Below, in pieces: positions 1 through 9,090 of a stretch of 64,000 nt of DNA (position 1 is the stretch's first letter; each line of letters opens with the position of its first letter). Under the pieces are notes generated by a model that was not told the origin of the DNA, made no database searches, and saw only the letters and a program-made list of their open reading frames with translations. A program made the position numbers and the translations under genes. This stretch comes from JBQLZO01 sp052168315 (GTDB lineage Bacteria; Planctomycetota; Phycisphaerae; Phycisphaerales; UBA1924): the NCBI GenBank assembly GCA_052168315.1, contig JBQLZO010000097.1, positions 62,001 through 126,000 of the forward strand. The letters run 5' to 3'.

Positions 1-1
1 T

Positions 2-658
2 CAGCGCATCGACGCGCCCGCCCAGCGATGCGGCGAGGGCGCCATACAGGGTTCCGATCGTGACCGAGATGAGCGCGGCCGCCAGTCCGATGCCGATCGA
101 GACGCCTCCGCCCGCGAGGATGCGGACGAACAGCGATCGCCCGAGCGCATCGGTTCCCATGAGGTAGAACGGGCGGGCCGCCTCGCTTTCGTCGGGCGCG
201 GGATCCGGCGCCTCCTCGATCGGAACGCCCATGTCCGCCGCCAGCGCCGACCGGGCCCGTGCCTCGCCTTCGGCGTCGAGGCGTGTGCGCTCATCGTCGG
301 AATGGGGCGCCCAGGCCGGAGGGAGGAGCAGCGCGTGCTGCGCCCCGCTGCGGAACGGGGGAACGGACTCCGGTGGAGTGAACCACCCCAGTGTCCACGG
401 CATGGTGCCGAGGCTCGCCATGACCATGACGCCGAGCACCACGAGCCCGAGGATGCCGGCCGGCGATCGCGTCAGCGGATTCCGGCGCTGGACCGGGGGC
501 GCCGAGATCGCGAGCACGGCTCCGCCATCGCCGGTCTGCATCGATGCTCGAACCCCGACCGTGTCGCCTTGGGAGAGCGGCGCGGCGGACGCATCGCGGT
601 GGGGATCACGGGGATCGCGCTCGACGTTGCTCGCAGGATCCGACGATGGCTCTGGCAT
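2..658 (-). CDS. ABC transporter permease, DppC/OppC type, C-terminus cut by the window edge
   Basis: This is the N-terminal part of an inner-membrane permease of the oligopeptide/dipeptide ABC importer family. The frame is open from an ATG at 658 to the left edge without a stop, giving 219 residues. The first 40 residues are polar. A transmembrane helix follows at about residues 62-80 (GILGLVVLGVMVMASLG). The family signature MGTDALGRSLFVRILAGG lies near residue 165 and leads into a second helix (SIGIGLAAALISVTIGTLYG). In this family FGTDxxGRD-like sequence sits just before the core BPD transport domain, so the assignment to the C-type subunit is fairly firm. The rest of the operon should lie to the left. 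The substrate cannot be told. Confidence 0.85.
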   Translation of the reverse strand, partial: MPEPSSDPASNVERDPRDPHRDASAAPLSQGDTVGVRASMQTGDGGAVLAISAPPVQRRNPLTRSPAGILGLVVLGVMVMASLGTMPWTLGWFTPPESVPPFRSGAQHALLLPPAWAPHSDDERTRLDAEGEARARSALAADMGVPIEEAPDPAPDESEAARPFYLMGTDALGRSLFVRILAGGGVSIGIGLAAALISVTIGTLYGALAASLGGRVDAL

Positions 659-769
659 GCCGCGAGCATAACCGAGGCGCGGAACTCCGGCAGCACGAGC
701 GCGGTTCGAGCCCGGACTTCGCTCGATCGTTCGGCGAAGTGCCTCGGGATGCACCGGGCGCAGAATCGA

Positions 770-1927
770 TCAGGGTTGTCCGCCATCGCCGCGACGATCG
801 CGCCGGGGCGGGCGCGCAATGTCGGGCCGCCCCCCGCGCGGGACATCCCGATCCGCCCCGCGGTGTGCGGTGTCATCTTCCTCGCTCACGCCCCGCGGCG
901 CGGGCGCCCCCGGATCCTGGTCCGGACGAGGCGAGCGGAGCGATCGTTCGATCTCTTCCAGGCGTTCATCGATGATTCGATCGCGGCTCTCGAGCATGTT
1001 CATGTGCTGGCGGCGCGCTTCCGAGAGGCGCTGCTCCATGTGGTGAAGCCGATGCGCCAGAATCGCCATCCGGGCCTCGTACCCCGCGGCGATCCGGTCT
1101 CGCAACACCGAACGCTCCGCATCGTCGAGCGGGGAACCCCGTTCCGCGAGCCGCCCGGCCAGCAGCCGCAGTTCTCGATCGGCTCGATCGAGTCGCAGCG
1201 CGAACTCGAATCCCTGTCGATCCGACGCGGCTCGCTGCGCCTGCTCGTGGAGCATCCGTTCGAATCGTTCCGGATTGTTCGCACGGAGCCGTTCCAGCTC
1301 CGCCCACAGCAGAGGATTCGTCTCTCGGATGAATGATCGGAGCGCCTCGAGCCGCTCGGGCACCGCTCCGCCACGGTCGCGATCGGCAGGGCGATTGTGC
1401 CGATCACCCGCGGGATCACCAAGTCGCCCGGGGCGAGGGCCATCGGCGGCCATGTCGGGGTGATCGGGCCAGTGGTCGGGGCGGATCGCCCCGCGTTGAT
1501 CGGTGTTCGGGACTGACCCTTCGATATCGGGCATCGGCCCGCGCCGGAGCCGGTTGCCCTGGAGTTCGCGCCATGAGCGAAGAAGCCGAAGCCGATCATC
1601 GGCACGCAGCGCCTGCCCCGCCTCTTCCAATCCGACTCCGTCGTCTATCGCCCTCAGAGCGTCCGCGAGCCTCTCGCGTTCGGCATTGAGCTCCTCGAGC
1701 CGGTGCCGCAACGCCCTTCGGGCATCTTCGCCCGAGAGTTCCTCTTGGCGCGGCGCCTCGCGGAGGCGCGGAGCAGCATCTTCCCGCGTGCCGTGGTCGA
1801 CCGAACGACGGCGCGGCGGCTCAGGCCCCTGGGCACCGGCCGGCACGGCGATGAGCATCGCGATGCCAAGCACAGGGGCCAACAGCAGACGGAAGTTTGT
1901 GGTCTTGGCCATAATTGTACGGAGCAT
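770..1927 (-). CDS. Secreted coiled-coil protein, third gene of a sigma/anti-sigma operon
   Basis: No family is recognised. The 385-residue product begins with a signal peptide (hydrophobic LLLAPVLGIAMLIAVPAGA, likely cut after AGA). The rest is rich in Arg, Glu, Asp and Pro. Two helical, probably coiled-coil segments occur at about residues 70-125 and 195-325, separated by a Pro/Asp-rich linker. The tail is charged and disordered. The ATG at 1927 overlaps the TGA of the upstream gene (TGATG), so translation is coupled to the anti-sigma candidate; a GTG directly before it is an alternative start, as is a later Met 6 codons in. Its place after a sigma factor and a one-TM protein suggests a periplasmic partner or sensor for that pair. 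This is inference from context only. Confidence 0.6.
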   Translation of the reverse strand: MLRTIMAKTTNFRLLLAPVLGIAMLIAVPAGAQGPEPPRRRSVDHGTREDAAPRLREAPRQEELSGEDARRALRHRLEELNAERERLADALRAIDDGVGLEEAGQALRADDRLRLLRSWRELQGNRLRRGPMPDIEGSVPNTDQRGAIRPDHWPDHPDMAADGPRPGRLGDPAGDRHNRPADRDRGGAVPERLEALRSFIRETNPLLWAELERLRANNPERFERMLHEQAQRAASDRQGFEFALRLDRADRELRLLAGRLAERGSPLDDAERSVLRDRIAAGYEARMAILAHRLHHMEQRLSEARRQHMNMLESRDRIIDERLEEIERSLRSPRPDQDPGAPAPRGVSEEDDTAHRGADRDVPRGGRPDIARPPRRDRRGDGGQP

Positions 1928-2655
1928 CACAGCGTGCCCTCCGCATCGGGATTGGAGTTCGTGGAATTCAATTCAAGATCAAGCAGGTCCGATCTCATGG
2001 ACCAGAACGATGCCAGATCGCCCTCCAGCGCATCCAGATCGTCGGCTTCCCAGCCTTCTGCGATCGAAACGATGGCCGCATCATCGGTCGATGCCGGGAG
2101 CAGCGTCGTGGAATCGATGCGAATCGCGCTCTCGAGCCACTCGGCGAGCTCGTACTCGAGCTCATCTCCATCGATCGCATCATCGGATCCCGATGCCGCC
2201 ACGCTGGAAGGCGAATGAGTGAACGCGGGCACGGCATTTCGCCCGGTCTGCGAGAGCACCAGGGCCCCACCCACGATGGCGAGCATCGCCGCGATCGCTG
2301 AGCCGCGCGACCATCCGGACCACGCCCGCATCCCGTTGAGAGCGCGATGCGCGTTCGATCCGGCGCCAGAACGATCGCCGCGTGCGTGGCGATGCACGCC
2401 CGGGGCAATCACGTTCAACTCCGAAGCCGCGCGGATGCCATGGTCCGGGTCATTCGCTTCCCGGTCAGCTTGCGCGTGGGCGATCAAGGGCAGTGTTGCG
2501 CGCGCCACGCGAACCGAGTCGTGTTCCGACCAGCCGGCTCGCTCTTCGGCACCCGCGCGATCGAGAAGCAGCGCGATCGAGCGGTCCGTAGGGCCCAGCC
2601 GTGCGTTCGAGTCCCCGCTGGGAGAGCCGTCGAGATTGAATTCGTCTGCGTTCAT
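1927..2655 (-). CDS. Single-pass membrane protein, candidate anti-sigma factor
   Basis: The 242-residue product has no zinc-finger motif that I can see and is not recognised by sequence. About 115 residues precede one clear transmembrane helix (SAIAAMLAIVGGALVLS). The following 100 residues are acidic and would lie outside the cytoplasm. This layout, directly after a sigma-70 family gene on the same strand, is typical of membrane anti-sigma factors. I chose the ATG at 2655. An in-frame GTG at 2736 would add 27 residues and would start only 28 bases after the sigma gene. The stop overlaps the start of the next gene. Function is inferred from position and topology. Confidence 0.55.
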   Translation of the reverse strand: MNADEFNLDGSPSGDSNARLGPTDRSIALLLDRAGAEERAGWSEHDSVRVARATLPLIAHAQADREANDPDHGIRAASELNVIAPGVHRHARGDRSGAGSNAHRALNGMRAWSGWSRGSAIAAMLAIVGGALVLSQTGRNAVPAFTHSPSSVAASGSDDAIDGDELEYELAEWLESAIRIDSTTLLPASTDDAAIVSIAEGWEADDLDALEGDLASFWSMRSDLLDLELNSTNSNPDAEGTL

Positions 2656-2763
2656 CGAATGCGTGTCCTGTCGCGGTTCCGGCCACCAGACCGGGCTCTC
2701 ACCCTGCCAAACGCCGATTGGCGTGGCGTAATGCACAGAAATCAGATGCCCAAGCCCGGGGTC

Positions 2764-3471
2764 CTACTCCCTGTCAGGCGGGGCATCCTCCGGCTGACCG
2801 ATCATGTCCCGGAGCTTGCGGAGCGCCCGGTGGTGGCGGGCGAGCACCGTGCCAACGGGCTGCGAGAGCAACTCGGCAATGTCCTTGAATGCCATCTGCC
2901 CGTGGTGTCGGAGTTCGACGACCTCCCGATCGGCATCGCTGAGCCCCTCCATCGCTCGCCGAAGCGAGAGGATCTGCGGGTCCGGCCCATCCGAATGTAG
3001 TCCGAGAATATACGACTTATCAGCCCTTTCTCCGATGGAACCTAGATCCGTGGGGGTTGCGCGGTGCTTTCGATTCCGCGCCTCATCGCGGACCCGGTTC
3101 ATGGTGATCCGGAACAGCCAGGATTCGAATCGTCCCCGTTCCTCGTACCCGGGACTCGCAGGAGATGACCGTGGCGAGTGAACGGACGGCGAGCGATCGC
3201 TCAGCTTTGCGGCGATGGTGGCCAGGACCGATTGAACGATGTCCTCGGCGGCATCGCGATCTCCTAGGCGTGAGCGGGCCATCGCGAAAATGCGCGGCGC
3301 GAACAGGCGAACGAGTTCAGTCCATGCGGCGTCGTCCCCCCCGGCAGCCCGCTCCACAAGGGCCGCAACATCACCGGACGCACCGGAGTTCAGGCGTGGT
3401 AGCCCGCTCCCCGGTGCGCCGGTTCCACAGGCGGCGCCAGAATCGGCATCGGCATCGCGCTCCTCGTTCAT
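2764..3471 (-). CDS. RNA polymerase sigma-70 family factor, ECF-like
   Basis: The product (235 residues) directs RNA polymerase to a regulon that cannot be named here. Region 2 is seen near residues 55-85 (ELVRLFAPRIFAMARSRLG, then DAAEDIVQSV) and continues as FESWLFRITMNRVRDEARN. Region 4 lies near the C-terminus, with a helix-turn-helix reading FKDIAELLSQPVGTVLARH. The N-terminus is about 40 residues of low complexity. The linker between regions 2 and 4 is longer than in minimal ECF factors. The ATG at 3471 was chosen because the upstream in-frame codons add only Arg/Pro/Gly-rich sequence; 3498 is an alternative. It heads a same-strand group with the membrane protein and the secreted coiled-coil protein downstream. 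Confidence 0.85.
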   Translation of the reverse strand: MNEERDADADSGAACGTGAPGSGLPRLNSGASGDVAALVERAAGGDDAAWTELVRLFAPRIFAMARSRLGDRDAAEDIVQSVLATIAAKLSDRSPSVHSPRSSPASPGYEERGRFESWLFRITMNRVRDEARNRKHRATPTDLGSIGERADKSYILGLHSDGPDPQILSLRRAMEGLSDADREVVELRHHGQMAFKDIAELLSQPVGTVLARHHRALRKLRDMIGQPEDAPPDRE

Positions 3472-3641
3472 GCCCTGGAGCCTGGTCACGGGCTGCATCG
3501 TACCGGCCAAACGCACCGCCCCCGGACGCCTTGCACCCCCGGGGCGCAAGGGACGAAGATCGAAGGTCTGAGAACCGCGAATGCTTGACCGGAATCGTGG
3601 CGATCAATACGCTCAGCACCCCTCGCCCTTCGCGGGGGCTC

Positions 3642-3714
3642 GGGCAGGTAGCTCAGTTGGTAGAGCACCGCATTGAAAATGCGGGTGTCGCCGGTTCAAG
3701 TCCGGCTCTGCCCA
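3642..3714 (+). tRNA. tRNA-Phe (GAA)
   Basis: The cloverleaf can be folded by eye. The acceptor GGGCAGG (3642-3648) pairs with TCTGCCC (3707-3713), with one G-U pair. The anticodon loop TTGAAAA carries GAA at 3675-3677 within a CCGCA/TGCGG stem. The T-arm is GCCGG-TTCAAGT-CCGGC. The discriminator is A at 3714 and CCA is not encoded. Confidence 0.97.
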
Positions 3715-4972
3715 CTTTCCGAATTCGTCGAGTCTCGCCAGCATCCGCCACGACCCGCCTTCGTGTCTTGCCAGCAAGGGTTTCTTGACCCAGAGGTGAA
3801 TCAGGACGATGCGGGGCCGACCGTGTCTGTGCCGAGATTTGCGTTGCTCGTGCGTCGGATTCGGATGCTCGCGCTCAGCGTTGAAGTTCCCGGAGGCGGT
3901 TGACGGTCGGTGCTGGTGGACCGGTTGCGCTCTAGGTGTCGAGGGTTCGCAAATTTCCCGCTCCCAAGTCAGAGGTCGTTTCCTGGCTGTGACGGGCGGC
4001 GGTTCGACACCGATCGCTGGCGCGAAACCTGCGGTCGTCGGTCAGCCCTGCACGATCCCGTATCCAGTCTGCCCAACCGCCCTCGATGCGGCACGGGCGT
4101 CGATTGCTCGTATCACTGGCTCAGTTGTTCGAGCCGCCGAGCATCAGTCGGGGGATGACGCGGACATCATGAGTGAGCGTGCCGTTGGTCACTCAGCACT
4201 GGGCGTGTCATCGACTCGGCAGGATTGAACCGACCGTGGGCTGATTGGACGGCCGTGATTCGTGCGATTGTCAATTGGAGGGCAGCCGCCGACTCCCGCA
4301 ACTCCTCGAGCCAGCGACCAGCCGTAGTCCAGGGTGCCCCCATGGCCGCATGCACATCGCGCCAACCCGCCGGATCCGAGCGAACAACGCCACCCCGTGC
4401 GCCCCCTCCACGGGCGGATCCCGCGGGATTCGCCTGCGCCCGGACTCGGTCACGGGCGGGATGCGGTGCGCGCCAACCCACGACCAAACGGTGGGCCACG
4501 CTCGGCGGGTCCAATATCCAATACGACGCGTCGGCTCGAAGGGCAGATCCGGTGCAACGGGCGTGAACAATGCTCATGGCGCGCAACCAATTGCTCTGCC
4601 ATCACTTGTGGGCTCCGCTCGCCGGCCGGACGGTCCTTAGACATCCGACGGGCTGAGCCTTTTCTCTATGCTCGTTGCCTGACGGGCGGGGTCCCAGCAC
4701 ACTACCCGGTGCACAGGGTGCAGTGCGAAGTCTTGAATTGGGATGACAATCTGTGATTATGGTCCAGATGTGGCGCGGAACGGGTGCCCGCCGGCAGCGT
4801 CGGCCCCGGTGGTTTGAGGCGCTCGAGCTGACGGGTGCCGGTCGCGTCGGCCGTGTTCTTGCGAGACGACATGTTCCTTGAGGAATCCGGATACCACTCG
4901 CTCAACCGCCACGCGCTCGCGCCGCACCCGAATTCCTCCGCGCCGCCGCCGCAACGGGTGACACTGGGCTCG
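3715..4972 (+). other. About 1.25 kb without a recognisable gene
   Basis: Open frames exist on both strands (for example 3809-4228 forward and 4167-4586 reverse). Their translations are rich in Arg, Ser, Cys and Pro, show no domain, and compete with frames of equal length, as expected for chance frames in high-GC DNA. No tRNA or strong hairpin was found. It could hold an ncRNA, the leader of the sigma factor gene, or a decayed gene. Confidence 0.4.
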
Positions 4973-5467
4973 ATGGACATCGAATCGCTGAACGCCGAGG
5001 TCCGGCGGATCGTGCGGATCTTTTTTGGCGCGGAGCGTCCAGATCACACGCTCCAGCCCACCGCTCTCGCGAACGAGGTCTGGCTTTCGCTGATTCGCTC
5101 ACGCACGCTCGCCTTCGACTCCGAGGGCGCTTTCCTCGCTTGGGCCGCTCAGGCGGTGCGGAGCATCCTCGTCTCCCACGCGCGGCGTCGATCCGCTCTC
5201 AAGCGGAAGCCGGTATGGAATCCCTCCGGCGTCCGGGAGGGCATGGTCGACCCGCTCACGAGCCTCGATGTCCTTTCGCTCCACGAAGCGCTCGAACAAT
5301 TGGAGTCGGAGCATCCGCGTTCGGCCAGGGTGGTTGAATTGCGCTTCTTTGGTGGAATGGGCGAAGCGGAGATCGCCATCCGGCTCGGCGTCTCCACCCG
5401 TACCGTCCGCGCGGACTGGGCGGCGGCGCGGGCATGGCTCTTCGGCCGGCTTCGAAGCGAGCACTGA
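4973..5467 (+). CDS. ECF sigma factor of the planctomycete kinase-linked type
   Basis: The product (164 residues from this start) is a short sigma-70 factor. The diagnostic region 2 stretch HTLQPTALANEVWLSLIRS, followed by AFLAWAAQAVRSILVSHARR, matches the ECF group common in planctomycetes. Region 4 reads ARVVELRFFGGMGEAEIAIRL followed by GVSTRTVRADWAAARAWL, a helix-turn-helix. The start is uncertain. The ATG at 4973 begins only about 15 residues before the conserved part; upstream in-frame choices are ATG 4871 and GTG 4835, neither with an obvious ribosome site. The stop is two bases before the ATG of the membrane Ser/Thr kinase, so the two form an operon and the kinase may control this factor. 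Confidence 0.85.
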   Translation: MDIESLNAEVRRIVRIFFGAERPDHTLQPTALANEVWLSLIRSRTLAFDSEGAFLAWAAQAVRSILVSHARRRSALKRKPVWNPSGVREGMVDPLTSLDVLSLHEALEQLESEHPRSARVVELRFFGGMGEAEIAIRLGVSTRTVRADWAAARAWLFGRLRSEH

Positions 5468-5469
5468 CC

Positions 5470-7689
5470 ATGTCTGACTACGAGCGCATCAGGTCATATT
5501 TCGACGCGATTCTCGGTCTGTCGGGCGAGGCCCGTTCCGTGGCGCTGGCCGATCTTGCCGAAGTTGACCCATCGCTCCACGAAGCCGTTACCACGCTACT
5601 GGCCGACCACCAGGCCGCCGAGACAAACGCGTTCCTGGACTCGCCACTCATCGATCGGCGCGCCGTGTTTGGGGACGGCACAGTGTTGGTCGGGCGCGAG
5701 GCGGACTCGCTGCTCCCGCTCTATGACGAGCACCCCGCGATCTCCGGGTACGAGATGCTGGGCGAACTCGGTCGCGGCAGCAATGGGATCGTGTACCGCG
5801 CCCGATCCCTGGACCCTCTCGAACGCGAGATCGCCGTCAAGGTCCTTCGATCCGACCTTCCGGCCGGGGTTCGCGCGCGATTCGAGCGTGAGCAGCGCGC
5901 GCTGGCCTCGCTCAACCACCCGGGAATCGCCCAGGTCTACGACGCGGGATTCACCGCGGACGGCCGCCCGTTCGTGGGCGTGGAACTCGTCGAGGGCGGC
6001 TGGATCACACGGGCCGCAGATCGACACGGCGTTCCTTGGCGTCGGCGGATCGAAGCGATGATTTCGGTCTGCGAAGCGGTGCACTACATGCACGGCCAGG
6101 GTGTGCTGCATCGCGATCTCAAGCCCGCCAACATCCTCGCGACGTTCGAGAGCGGCAGCCTGCACGCCAAGGTGATCGACTTCGGCTCCGCGATTCTGGC
6201 CGATCACGCCGTGCCATCCGCCACCGTCGGGCAGTGTTTCGTCGGGACCATCGCGTATATGTCGCCCGAACAGCTCGCCGGACGCGGGCGACTTGATATC
6301 CGGATCGATGTCTATGCGCTGGGCATCATCATCCACGAATTGCTCACCGGTGTCCATCCCTACGGCGGCGATGCGGCGGGATTGGCTTCGCTCGTTGCGC
6401 GTGTCGAACGATCGGAGCTCCCGGGGCTTCCATCGTCACTTGGTTCGGACCGGAGGCCGCTCGACGCCGTGCTCGCCAAGGCATGCGCGGCGGATCGCGA
6501 TGGTCGCTATCCCTCCGTGCAGCATCTGGCCGACGACCTCCGGCGTGTTCTGGAGGCCCGTCCGGTTGAGGCGTCGGCCCGCTCGCCGATCGCGTCGACC
6601 CGCGCTGCCATGCGCCGGCATCCGTGGGCGTGCGTCGCCGCGCTCTGTTCGATCCTGATGCTGAGCGCCGGGTCCATCGCCATCCTGCTCTCGGCCCGCG
6701 AGAGCGCCCGAAGCGCTGAGCGGCTGCGGAATACGGTCTCCGTGCTCGTCGACGGCGTGCTCGAAGAACTCCGTGAGCTCAGCGGAGTCAGCGTTGCGCG
6801 ACGGGAACTCGGCATGCTCGTGCTCGACCAGATCGACAGCGTGCCCAGGGCGATGGTCACGCAGCGCATGCGCCACCAGCGGGCTCTCGCCCTTGAGCAT
6901 GTCGGCGATGCCAGCCAGCGGATGGGCGACTTCACGGATGCCCACACGCGATTCACCGAGGCGAACCGCCTGTACACCGAACTTGGAACCAGCTCTCCGG
7001 ATGATCGTTCGCTGCGCGAAGCGCGCATCCGGACCCTGATCAAGCGGGGGGATGCGCTGCGAGGGCTTGGCGACGATGAGGGTGCTGCCACGGTCTACGC
7101 CCATGTCCATGACTCGCTCTTGCGGCAACTCGAAGCCGACCCCGATGATCTTGATGTGCTCGAAGAATTGACATGGAGCTACGAGCGCATCGCAGCAGGC
7201 TGGAACCGCCCAGGCCAGGACGCCCCGGCGCAAGATGTCGACGAGCGGATCCGCATCGCCGAGATCGCGCTGGCCGGCGCGCCAGATGATCCCAGGATGC
7301 GATTCGCGGCCGCGTGCGCGTGGCAGCATGCCGCGCAGCGTGCGTGGTCATCTCGGGACGCCGAGGCGACCCGCTCGTATGCGCTGCTCGCTCGCGATCA
7401 GCTCCGCGTTCTCCTGGGGAACGATCCCGACCGATTCGCGTATCGCACCCGCGAGTTGTCCGTGCTATCGCAGCTTGTGCTTGCCGGCTTGGCAGTCGAT
7501 GCCGACGACACGATGATCCACGCACTGGAGTACCACGAAGCCTGCCGCAGATTCGTGAGCGCGAATGCCGACTTTGTTGATTCTGATCGCTATGTCAGTC
7601 GCGCGAAGATGGTCCTTGCGGAGGTCGCCGATCGCTTTCCCGATCACCCTTCCAGCCCCGACATGCGGACGCTTTTCTGCGACCATTGA
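5470..7689 (+). CDS. Transmembrane Ser/Thr protein kinase with TPR-like C-terminal domain
   Basis: A 739-residue Hanks-type kinase. The catalytic domain covers about residues 93-365. It has a glycine loop (GRGSNGIVYRA), the ATP lysine in IAVKVL, the catalytic loop HRDLKPANI near residue 214, DFGSA near 236 and SPEQLAG of the activation segment, so it should be active. The first 90 residues are helical. One transmembrane helix follows the kinase (ACVAALCSILMLSAGSIAILL, about 388-408). The remaining 330 residues are helical with degenerate TPR-like repeats (for example ALEHVGDASQRMGDFTDAHTR). This organisation is typical of planctomycete kinases encoded after ECF factors. The start codon at 5470 follows the sigma stop directly; an upstream in-frame codon at 5434 would overlap that gene. 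Confidence 0.9.
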   Translation: MSDYERIRSYFDAILGLSGEARSVALADLAEVDPSLHEAVTTLLADHQAAETNAFLDSPLIDRRAVFGDGTVLVGREADSLLPLYDEHPAISGYEMLGELGRGSNGIVYRARSLDPLEREIAVKVLRSDLPAGVRARFEREQRALASLNHPGIAQVYDAGFTADGRPFVGVELVEGGWITRAADRHGVPWRRRIEAMISVCEAVHYMHGQGVLHRDLKPANILATFESGSLHAKVIDFGSAILADHAVPSATVGQCFVGTIAYMSPEQLAGRGRLDIRIDVYALGIIIHELLTGVHPYGGDAAGLASLVARVERSELPGLPSSLGSDRRPLDAVLAKACAADRDGRYPSVQHLADDLRRVLEARPVEASARSPIASTRAAMRRHPWACVAALCSILMLSAGSIAILLSARESARSAERLRNTVSVLVDGVLEELRELSGVSVARRELGMLVLDQIDSVPRAMVTQRMRHQRALALEHVGDASQRMGDFTDAHTRFTEANRLYTELGTSSPDDRSLREARIRTLIKRGDALRGLGDDEGAATVYAHVHDSLLRQLEADPDDLDVLEELTWSYERIAAGWNRPGQDAPAQDVDERIRIAEIALAGAPDDPRMRFAAACAWQHAAQRAWSSRDAEATRSYALLARDQLRVLLGNDPDRFAYRTRELSVLSQLVLAGLAVDADDTMIHALEYHEACRRFVSANADFVDSDRYVSRAKMVLAEVADRFPDHPSSPDMRTLFCDH

Positions 7690-8257
7690 GGTCCTTTCCG
7701 AAGCTTGTCTCGAAGCGCGTCGACATCCTGTCGGCAGCGGCAAGCGCTGGGGATGCTTGAAAGTTGGACACAAGGCTGACGGACGATCGCGAGGCTGACT
7801 CCATCGCGCCCGGCTCTTGTCTCAGCATCAACTCCTGGGCATGTGTAATGAGGCGCGGGCGGTGCGCCCGATCCGCTCACCCTCGACGACCGGTGGGGGG
7901 AGTTGTGCGAAGCAGAGTTTCGCTTCGATTCGATGCAGGCGCCGCGCTGGGCAAGAGCATCCGGGATCGGATGCAACTTGCTCATTGGCCTTGCGGGAGG
8001 CGTTTCCGCCTTGGACACACGAGGCCAACCACTGGAGGCGCCAATGTGTGGCAACTCCGCGATTCGTTTCCGGACTCGGATTCACGGGCTCACCGGCCTG
8101 TCCGCATCCCCAGCGGGCGCGCTATTGTTGCGGGCGATCGGATTGGCTTTCCAATCGAATCATCCGGCCCTACTGAGCACGGATCGAGTTTCGGTTCCAT
8201 GTAGACGGTGCTGGCTCGGCGAAGTGCGTCGTCCAGCCCGGATGTGAGGCGGATGTC
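7690..8257 (+). other. 568-base gap without a recognisable gene
   Basis: Overlapping open frames on both strands give Arg/Ser/Pro-rich, domain-free translations. No RNA gene or strong terminator was seen after the kinase. It probably contains the kinase operon end and the promoter of the small gene at 8258. Confidence 0.35.
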
Positions 8258-8566
8258 ATGGGCATGCTTGACTTTGCCATCGATGAACTCGAATCGGCCG
8301 GCTGGTCGACGCTTGACACCGGCGGGATGCGGTTCACTGCCTCGGGGCGGGCGTACCCCGGCGCGGAGCGGGTGAAGCGCGAGTTCGCGAAGGGCGGCGC
8401 AACGCTGATGATCCGTCGGGTCGACCTATTCGATTGTTTCCGCGCCGAGTGGACGGATGCCGCCGGGCATCCGGCTGGGGGGGTGGTCGGGCAAACCGAA
8501 GAAGAGGCCGCCGTGTTCGCGCTCGCCCGGGCGCGCCGGTGCGGCCAACTGGCCGGGAACACCTGA
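8258..8566 (+). CDS. Small protein of unknown function (102 aa)
   Basis: No family is recognised. The product is soluble, with no signal peptide or TM helix. It starts with a helix (MLDFAIDELESAGW). A strand-like middle (GATLMIRRVDLFDCFRAEWTD) is followed by a C-terminal helix rich in Ala and Glu (TEEEAAVFALARARR). The regular mix of hydrophobic and charged residues and a purine-rich GTGAGGCGG about 8 bases upstream of the ATG suggest a real gene rather than a chance frame. It stands alone between the kinase operon and tRNA-Glu. Confidence 0.5.
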   Translation: MGMLDFAIDELESAGWSTLDTGGMRFTASGRAYPGAERVKREFAKGGATLMIRRVDLFDCFRAEWTDAAGHPAGGVVGQTEEEAAVFALARARRCGQLAGNT

Positions 8567-8729
8567 CCGGGTTGGAGGTCACTCGAGGGTGGGTCGCGAT
8601 CGCGGGCGAATCTCCCTGCTCAGGGCTCGGGGGTCGGGTTGGTCGCGAGTTGGAACACCGATCACCGGACTGGAATCTCCGGCCAGCCTGAAATACACTC
8701 CCGGCTCCCGCCGTGCAAACGGCGAACTT

Positions 8730-8804
8730 GGCCCCATCGTCTAGCCTGGTCCAGGACGCCAGGTTCTCATCCTGGAAACCGGGGTTCGAATCCCCGTGGG
8801 GTCA
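8730..8804 (+). tRNA. tRNA-Glu (CTC)
   Basis: The acceptor GGCCCCA (8730-8736) pairs with TGGGGTC (8797-8803), with one G-U pair. The anticodon stem CCAGG/CCTGG encloses loop TTCTCAT with CTC at 8766-8768. The T-arm is CGGGG-TTCGAAT-CCCCG. The D-arm GTCTAGCCTGGTCCAGGAC is typical of bacterial tRNA-Glu. The discriminator is A at 8804; CCA is not encoded. Confidence 0.97.
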
Positions 8805-8834
8805 CTTCGAACCGGCTCATCGCGAGCCGATCGC

Positions 8835-8871
8835 AACGCCGCCTTCGACTTCGAAGGCGGCGTTTGTTTTT
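8835..8871 (+). terminator. Intrinsic terminator after tRNA-Glu
   Basis: A perfect 14-bp stem (AACGCCGCCTTCGA at 8835-8848 and its complement at 8851-8864) with a 2-base spacer is followed by TGTTTTT. It lies 30 bases after the tRNA 3' end. Confidence 0.9.
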
Positions 8872-9090
8872 CGTGGTGGGCGTCCTCGGTGCCACCTTGG
8901 ACTCGGTGCGATCGATCGCTCGACCGGCCTCGTGCGTGCTCGGCGAGAGCGTCTCATCAACGCCGACTGTTCACCCAGTTGCTCGCCCACGGTCATCGCT
9001 CGTGCGACCGACCGGCCGTTGCCGCACACCCCGACGATCCCTTTGCATCGATCTTGGCGGCCTTCGTCAGCCCCCTGCGTATCGTCGGGC

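Noticed and set aside
3809..4586. Open frames in the gap after tRNA-Phe
   Set aside because: Translations on both strands are Arg/Ser/Cys/Pro-rich, have no domain, and no ribosome site supports them.
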